Under the pieces are notes generated by a model, which was not told the DNA's origin, did not search any database, and was given only the letters and a program-made list of their open reading frames with translations. From Verrucomicrobiota bacterium (GTDB lineage: Bacteria > Verrucomicrobiota > Verrucomicrobiia > Opitutales > Opitutaceae), in the NCBI GenBank assembly GCA_023426435.1, contig JAFAAS010000051.1, forward strand, positions 1 through 64,000: a DNA stretch of 64,000 bases. The letters run 5' to 3'. Shown here one piece after another: positions 59,758 through 64,000 of the stretch. The translations under genes and the position numbers were made by a program. Position 1 is the first letter of the stretch. Each line of letters opens with the position of its first letter.

Positions 59758-61860
59758 GTGACCCGACGCCTGCTCGCCTTCCTCTGCCTCTGCGCCTCCG
59801 CCTTCGCCGCCGCGCCCAACGCCACCTCGATCGTCGCCGGCCGTTCCGAGACGTCCATCCGCACCGGCGAAACCATCTTCACCGATAATCCGCGCATCGA
59901 CTACGGCGACATCCGCCTCACCGCCGACGAACTTCGCTTCGACCCCAAAACCCGCGTCGTCACCGCGCGCGGCAACGCCGTTCTCACCCAGGGCGCGCGT
60001 CGCCTCCTCGCCGACACCATCACTTACCACGAAGATTCCGGCACCTACGAAGTCGGCGATCTTCGCGTCGGCGAACATCCGATCTACGTCTCCGGCTCCA
60101 GCGCCACCGGCGACCGTTCCGCCCTCACCGTCAACGACGCTCGCATCACCGTCCCCGAACCCGCCTCTTTCGTCCCCACCGCCGAAGCCGACCGCGTTAC
60201 ATTCACTTCCGACAACCGCATCCGCACCGAGGGCGCCTCCGCCGGCATCGGCAACATCCGCCCACTCGCCCTCCCCGCCTTCTCCAGCAACCTCCGCGGC
60301 TTCCTCCTCCCCAACGCCCAAATCAACGGCGGCTATCGCCGCACGCTCGGCCTCTACGCCGAAGCGCGTCTCCAACTTCCCATTACGTCCACACTCTTCC
60401 TCGGCGGCGACCTCGGCCTCTACACCAACCGCGGCGTCATGATGGGCCCGTCCGGCACCTACGCGAGCAACACGCCCGACGACGCCGACACGTTCTACCG
60501 CGGCGATTTCCACTCCGGTTTCATCACCGATTACGGCACGCGCTACGCCGACGTCGTCGGTCGCCGGGTCCCGCGCAGCCGCGGCTTCGCCGAATGGAAT
60601 CACGTCCAGCAAATCAACCCACGCCTCTCCCTCACCGCCGAGATCAACTACTGGCGCGATTCCGAGGTCCTCCGCGATTTCCGCCCCGCCGAGTTCTTCG
60701 AGATCCAACAACCCGACAACTTCGTCGAAGCCGTTTACACCGGCGACAACTACTACGTTTCCCTCTTCACCCGCCTTCAACCCAACGCCTTCCAAGTCGT
60801 CCAACAACGCCTCCCCGAGCTCCGCTTTGATCTCGTCCCCACTCCCATCGGCGAAACCGGTCTCACGCAGCGCTTCAACGCCAGCTTCGCCGCCCTCCGC
60901 GAAGACCCGCTCCCGTTCGGCCCGCTCAACCCCACGCCGGGCGCCGAGCTCCGCGCCGACCGCCTCGACGCCTATTACGCGCTCTCTCATCCGATCCGCG
61001 CCACGTCCTGGCTCACTTTCACCCCGGTCGCCGGTGGTCGCATCACGCACTACGCCAATCTCGACGGTCCTCGCAACGACTACACCCGCACGCTCGGCGA
61101 GCTCGGCTTCGACGCCGAAATGCGTGCCCACGCCGTTTACGACTACAAGAACGCCCGCTGGAAAATCGACGGCCTTCGCCACCTCGTCACCCCGCGCCTT
61201 TCCTATCGCTACATCCCCGAAGCCGAAAAAGGCGCGCGCTACATCCCACCGATCGACCGCCGCAACTTCGTCACCTACCTCCAACCGCTCGGCCTCGGCG
61301 CCATTCGCAACATCGACGAGCTCCGCGGCACCAACACGATCCGCCTCGGCCTCGACAACACGCTCCAAACCCGCGACCCGATCTACGGTTCGCGCGATCT
61401 CGTCGTCCTCAACGTCGCCAACGATTTCCGCTTCGACCGAGCCCCCGGAGAACGAAAAGTTTCCGCCATCCACAGCGAGCTCGCCATCATGCCCGCCCGC
61501 TGGCTCGAGCTCGGCGTCTATCAAAGCTTCACGCCGCAGGATTTCACCCTCCAGGAATTCAACACCGGCGTCACCCTCCGCAACGGCGACTTCTGGACCG
61601 TTCAATTCGCCAGCAACTTCCTCCGCGGCCATCTCAACGACTACCTCTTCCGCAGCACGCACCGCTTCAACGAGGTCTTCGAAGGCTTGATCCACCTCCG
61701 CTACGACGCCCGCACGCAGCGCTTCAACGAGCAGGCCTACGGCATCCGCCACAACATCGGCAACACTTGGGCCCTCGAATACGTCATCACCCTTTACGGC
61801 GGCCAGCGCCGCGAAAGCAGCTTCGGCTTCAACGTCCGCGTCGACGCCCTCCGCTTCTAG
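59758..61860 (+). CDS. lptD: LPS-assembly protein LptD
   Basis: 700 residues from a GTG at 59758, chosen because it starts a clean signal peptide TRRLLAFLCLCASAFAAAP; the open frame continues upstream to 59692 without such features and into the palindrome. The N-terminal OstA/LptA-like domain (about 40-140: GETIFTDNPRIDYGDIRLTADELRFD) is followed by the LptD barrel with GPSGTYAS, RGFAEWNHVQQINPRLSLTAEINYW and the end SSFGFNVRVDALRF. It inserts lipopolysaccharide into the outer membrane with LptE. The Cys pairs of E. coli LptD are not apparent. Confidence 0.9.
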   Translation: MTRRLLAFLCLCASAFAAAPNATSIVAGRSETSIRTGETIFTDNPRIDYGDIRLTADELRFDPKTRVVTARGNAVLTQGARRLLADTITYHEDSGTYEVGDLRVGEHPIYVSGSSATGDRSALTVNDARITVPEPASFVPTAEADRVTFTSDNRIRTEGASAGIGNIRPLALPAFSSNLRGFLLPNAQINGGYRRTLGLYAEARLQLPITSTLFLGGDLGLYTNRGVMMGPSGTYASNTPDDADTFYRGDFHSGFITDYGTRYADVVGRRVPRSRGFAEWNHVQQINPRLSLTAEINYWRDSEVLRDFRPAEFFEIQQPDNFVEAVYTGDNYYVSLFTRLQPNAFQVVQQRLPELRFDLVPTPIGETGLTQRFNASFAALREDPLPFGPLNPTPGAELRADRLDAYYALSHPIRATSWLTFTPVAGGRITHYANLDGPRNDYTRTLGELGFDAEMRAHAVYDYKNARWKIDGLRHLVTPRLSYRYIPEAEKGARYIPPIDRRNFVTYLQPLGLGAIRNIDELRGTNTIRLGLDNTLQTRDPIYGSRDLVVLNVANDFRFDRAPGERKVSAIHSELAIMPARWLELGVYQSFTPQDFTLQEFNTGVTLRNGDFWTVQFASNFLRGHLNDYLFRSTHRFNEVFEGLIHLRYDARTQRFNEQAYGIRHNIGNTWALEYVITLYGGQRRESSFGFNVRVDALRF

Positions 61861-61870
61861 CACCGCTTAA

Positions 61871-61907
61871 CGTCCCTCTGTCATTCTGAGCGAAGCGAAG
61901 AATCCAC
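61871..61907. repeat. Dispersed TCATTCTGAGCGAAGCGAAG repeat
   Basis: Occupies part of the 108-base gap between lptD and rsmB. The same 25-base text is scattered between genes of many unrelated bacteria (recalled, not searched). No coding role. Confidence 0.6.
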
Positions 61908-61968
61908 GTATGCGCCCGCTAGCGACTCGCGCTCCTTCACAGCGGCGCGGCCCTCGCGAGCCTTCCCC

Positions 61969-63204
61969 ATGAGCATCGCAGCCAACCAACAGCGCACGCT
62001 CCTCACCCTCCTCGCCGCCCTGCGCCCTCACTGGCGCACGGACCGCAATCTCCCCGCGCGTATCCAAAAACAGATCACATCGAACCGCGCCTTCGGCTCC
62101 CGCGACCGCCGCCTCTACCGCGAACTCATCTACACCACCCTCCGTTATCTGCCCTGGCTCGAACCTTCCCTCGACACCCACCCCGATCTCGCCACCCGCC
62201 TCATCGCCTGGCTCGCCGCCGACTCGCCCGCCACCGCAAAATTCCGCTCCGCCCTCATCTCCGACTGGCCCGCGACACCCGCCTCCGTCTCCGCCAAATC
62301 TACTTTCGTCGCTCAACAACTTAATCTTCCGTCGCCGCCCCCGCCTCCTTTCCCCGACTGGTTTCGCTCTCCCCAACACTGCCCCGCCGCCTTCGAATCC
62401 CCCCACGTCGACGCCCTCCTCGCCCGCGCCCCGCTCTGGCTCCGTCTCCAAACTTCGAATACCGCCGTCGTCCTCGACGAGTTCACCCGTCTGAATTGGC
62501 ACTACGAATTCTCCCCCGTCCTCCCCACCGCGCTCCAACTTCTCGACGAAGTCGACATCACCCAAACCTCCGCGTACGCCAACGGCCTCGTCGAAATCCA
62601 GGACCTCGGCTCCCAACTTCTCCTCGAATCCGCCGCGCTTCCTCCGGGCGGTCGCTGGCTCGACGCCTGCGCCGGCGCCGGCGGCAAAACCCTTCAACTC
62701 GCCCACCTCCTCGGCCCCGCCGCCGAAATCCACGCGCACGATATCCGCCCCGCCGCCCTCGCCGAACTCTCCGCCCGCGCCCGACGCGCCCACCTGAAAA
62801 ACATCCGCATTCTCCGCACCGCACCCGCCGCCGCCGATCTCTACGACGGCGTCCTCGTCGACGCCCCGTGCAGCGGCTCCGGCACCTGGCGCCGCGCCCC
62901 GCATCTCAAGTGGACCACCACGCCCGCCCAGATCGCCGACGCCGCTGCCCTTCAACAAAAACTCCTCGCCCGTTTCGCGCAAAACGTCCGCCCCGGCGGC
63001 CTCCTCCTCTGCGCCACCTGCTCCCTCAGCCGCGTCGAAAACGAATCCGTCATCTCCACCTTCCTCTCCACCCACCCCGCCTTCTCCCTCTTACCGCCCC
63101 CACCCCCCTTCGCCGCCGCTCCCACTCCCCACGGCCTCACCTTCCTCCCCGCCCTCCACAACACCGACGGCTTCTTCATCGCCCACCTCCGCCGCACGTC
63201 CTGA
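61969..63204 (+). CDS. rsmB: RsmB/NOL1/NOP2/Sun-family rRNA cytosine-C5 methyltransferase
   Basis: 411 residues from ATG 61969. The N-terminal NusB-like helical RNA-binding domain (NRAFGSRDRRLYRELIYTTLRYL) is followed by the SAM-binding domain: LDACAGAGGKTLQLA, catalytic motif DAPCSGSGTWRR with Cys, and CATCSLSR with the second Cys, diagnostic of m5C RNA methyltransferases. The likely target is C967 of 16S rRNA; other family sites (RsmF) are possible. The stop codon abuts a palindrome. Confidence 0.88.
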   Translation: MSIAANQQRTLLTLLAALRPHWRTDRNLPARIQKQITSNRAFGSRDRRLYRELIYTTLRYLPWLEPSLDTHPDLATRLIAWLAADSPATAKFRSALISDWPATPASVSAKSTFVAQQLNLPSPPPPPFPDWFRSPQHCPAAFESPHVDALLARAPLWLRLQTSNTAVVLDEFTRLNWHYEFSPVLPTALQLLDEVDITQTSAYANGLVEIQDLGSQLLLESAALPPGGRWLDACAGAGGKTLQLAHLLGPAAEIHAHDIRPAALAELSARARRAHLKNIRILRTAPAAADLYDGVLVDAPCSGSGTWRRAPHLKWTTTPAQIADAAALQQKLLARFAQNVRPGGLLLCATCSLSRVENESVISTFLSTHPAFSLLPPPPPFAAAPTPHGLTFLPALHNTDGFFIAHLRRTS

Positions 63205-63229
63205 AAGTGTCATATAATGTATGACACTT
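63205..63229. repeat. AGTGTCA palindrome upstream of scpA
   Basis: AAGTGTCATA/TATGACACTT (63205-63214 with 63220-63229) around TAATG. It keeps the AGTGTCA...TGACACT ends of the family but has AT-rich inner bases instead of CC/GG. It begins at the rsmB stop and ends 69 bases before the scpA start. Confidence 0.8.
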
Positions 63230-63298
63230 CCGCCGCGCTCGCGCGGTCCATTTTTTCCGTTGCCGCACCCCGCTCCCGCCCAACCATCGCCCGCTACC

Positions 63299-64000
63299 GT
63301 GGCCGCCACCATTCCCGACTCCGAGCTCCGCATCAAACTTCGCGTTTTCGAAGGCCCGCTCGACCTGCTCCTGTTCCTCATTCGCAAGAACGAGCTCGAT
63401 ATCTACGACATCCCCATCGAGTCGGTGACCAGGCAATACGTCGAAACCCTCCGCACCATGCAGGAGCTCGATCTCGACGTCGCGGGCGAGTTCTTCGTCA
63501 TGGCCGCCACCCTGATGGAGATCAAAAGCCGCATGCTTCTCCCCAAGGGCATGCACGCCGTCGATCCCAACTCCGACGACGAGGAAATCGACCCGCGCTG
63601 GGACCTCGTGCATCAACTTCTTCAATACAAGAAATTCAAGGAGGCCGCCGCCAAACTCAACGATCTCGCGATCGAGCGCCAGAACCTCATGGAGCGTTTC
63701 GTTTCCTCTCTCTCCGCCAGCGAGACCGAGCGTCCGCTCAAAAACGTCGATCGCATCGAGCTCTGGAACGCCTTCAACATCGTCCTCCGCCGGCTCGCCG
63801 AGAAACTCGTCGTCGGCGAAATCCACGACGAACAGATCACCGTCTCCGACCGCATGGAATACCTCCTCGAGCGCACGAAGACCGAGAAAACCTTCATCTT
63901 CTCGAATCTCTTCGAGGGCCAAGTCACCCTTCGCCAACTCGTCGCCACCTTCCTCGCCGTCCTCGAACTCACCCGGCTCAAACGCCTCCGCATCCGCCAG
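63299..64000 (+). CDS. scpA: Segregation and condensation protein A, 3' end beyond window
   Basis: 234 residues visible from a GTG at 63299; the right edge cuts the gene. It has the ScpA start RVFEGPLDLLLFLIRKNELDIYDIPI, then EFFVMAATLMEIKSRMLLP, the kleisin N-terminal helical domain that binds SMC. The C-terminal winged helix is being entered at the edge (ATFLAVLELTRLKRL). It forms the SMC-ScpA-ScpB condensin. An in-frame TTG at 63260 would add 13 residues but has no family support. Confidence 0.95.
   Translation, partial: MAATIPDSELRIKLRVFEGPLDLLLFLIRKNELDIYDIPIESVTRQYVETLRTMQELDLDVAGEFFVMAATLMEIKSRMLLPKGMHAVDPNSDDEEIDPRWDLVHQLLQYKKFKEAAAKLNDLAIERQNLMERFVSSLSASETERPLKNVDRIELWNAFNIVLRRLAEKLVVGEIHDEQITVSDRMEYLLERTKTEKTFIFSNLFEGQVTLRQLVATFLAVLELTRLKRLRIRQ

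Noticed and set aside
59722..61863. 713-codon open frame on the minus strand
   Set aside because: Exact antisense shadow of lptD with Glu/Val/Gly/Asp-rich composition and no domain.
41713..63229. AGTGTCACC palindromes as intrinsic terminators
   Set aside because: The copies upstream of leuB and lptD lie in divergent spacers where no transcript ends, and no T-run follows.
1..64000. CRISPR array
   Set aside because: No set of equal direct repeats with similar-length spacers was found; the heptad runs are contiguous and spacer-free.

Overview
The window is a GC-rich stretch (third codon positions almost all G or C) from a Gram-negative bacterium. It carries an outer-membrane assembly gene (lptD), two TonB/ExbBD energising systems with TonB-dependent receptors, a DUF3450 protein, opcA next to zwf, glgB, alaS, leuB, ribD and scpA. 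Gene content and style (few Shine-Dalgarno sites, several GTG starts, abundant small hairpin repeats) fit Verrucomicrobiota, most likely Opitutaceae. That placement is inference. Nearly the whole window is coding, in 44 protein genes. I see no rRNA, tRNA, CRISPR array, transposase or phage gene, and I call no promoters because none stands out.

Layout. 1-3.5 kb (minus): a Vibrio TonB2-like operon DUF3450 - ttpC-like - exbB - exbD - tonB. 3.7-11.6 kb: a very large propeller hybrid histidine kinase with HPt, a convergent NarL-type regulator and a large TonB-dependent receptor. 11.8-16.9 kb (minus): SDR enzyme, second exbB/exbD pair, opcA, zwf, YraN-like nuclease. 17-21.7 kb (plus): GAF-PilB/GspE ATPase and a secreted S9 peptidase.

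21.8-35.5 kb is the most unusual region. On the plus strand a SLOG protein with four membrane segments is followed closely by a patatin-like lipase. Converging on it is a compact six-gene minus-strand operon: DUF4062-TM-TPR protein, lipoprotein, MlaE-type permease, a degenerate ABC-ATPase-like protein without recognisable nucleotide-binding motifs, MlaD/MCE protein, and a TIR-TM-propeller protein. The first and last genes share one predicted topology: a cytoplasmic TIR or DUF4062 domain, one membrane helix, and a large repeat domain outside. I propose a candidate envelope-sensing or defence system built around a non-canonical MCE lipid-transport complex. Function is unproven.

35.7-64 kb: coaB, yfiR and a TonB receptor; rdgB, ribD and an MBL-fold hydrolase (minus); leuB (plus); a hybrid kinase; alaS; an orphan FtsX-type permease; another hybrid kinase; an MFS transporter; a beta-barrel-like protein; a GreA-like factor; a second tonB; a secreted protein; glgB; lptD; rsmB; and scpA, which is cut by the right edge.

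Four repeat families thread the window. (1) GTAG/GGAG-headed hairpins, mostly with TCC or TCCC loops. (2) A 23-29 bp palindrome of the type AGTGTCA...TGACACT upstream of leuB, lptD and scpA. (3) Composite 140-150 bp elements with heptanucleotide-repeat arms plus a hairpin. (4) Generic dispersed repeats. Members of families 1 and 3 also lie inside reading frames (a lipoprotein gene and alaS).
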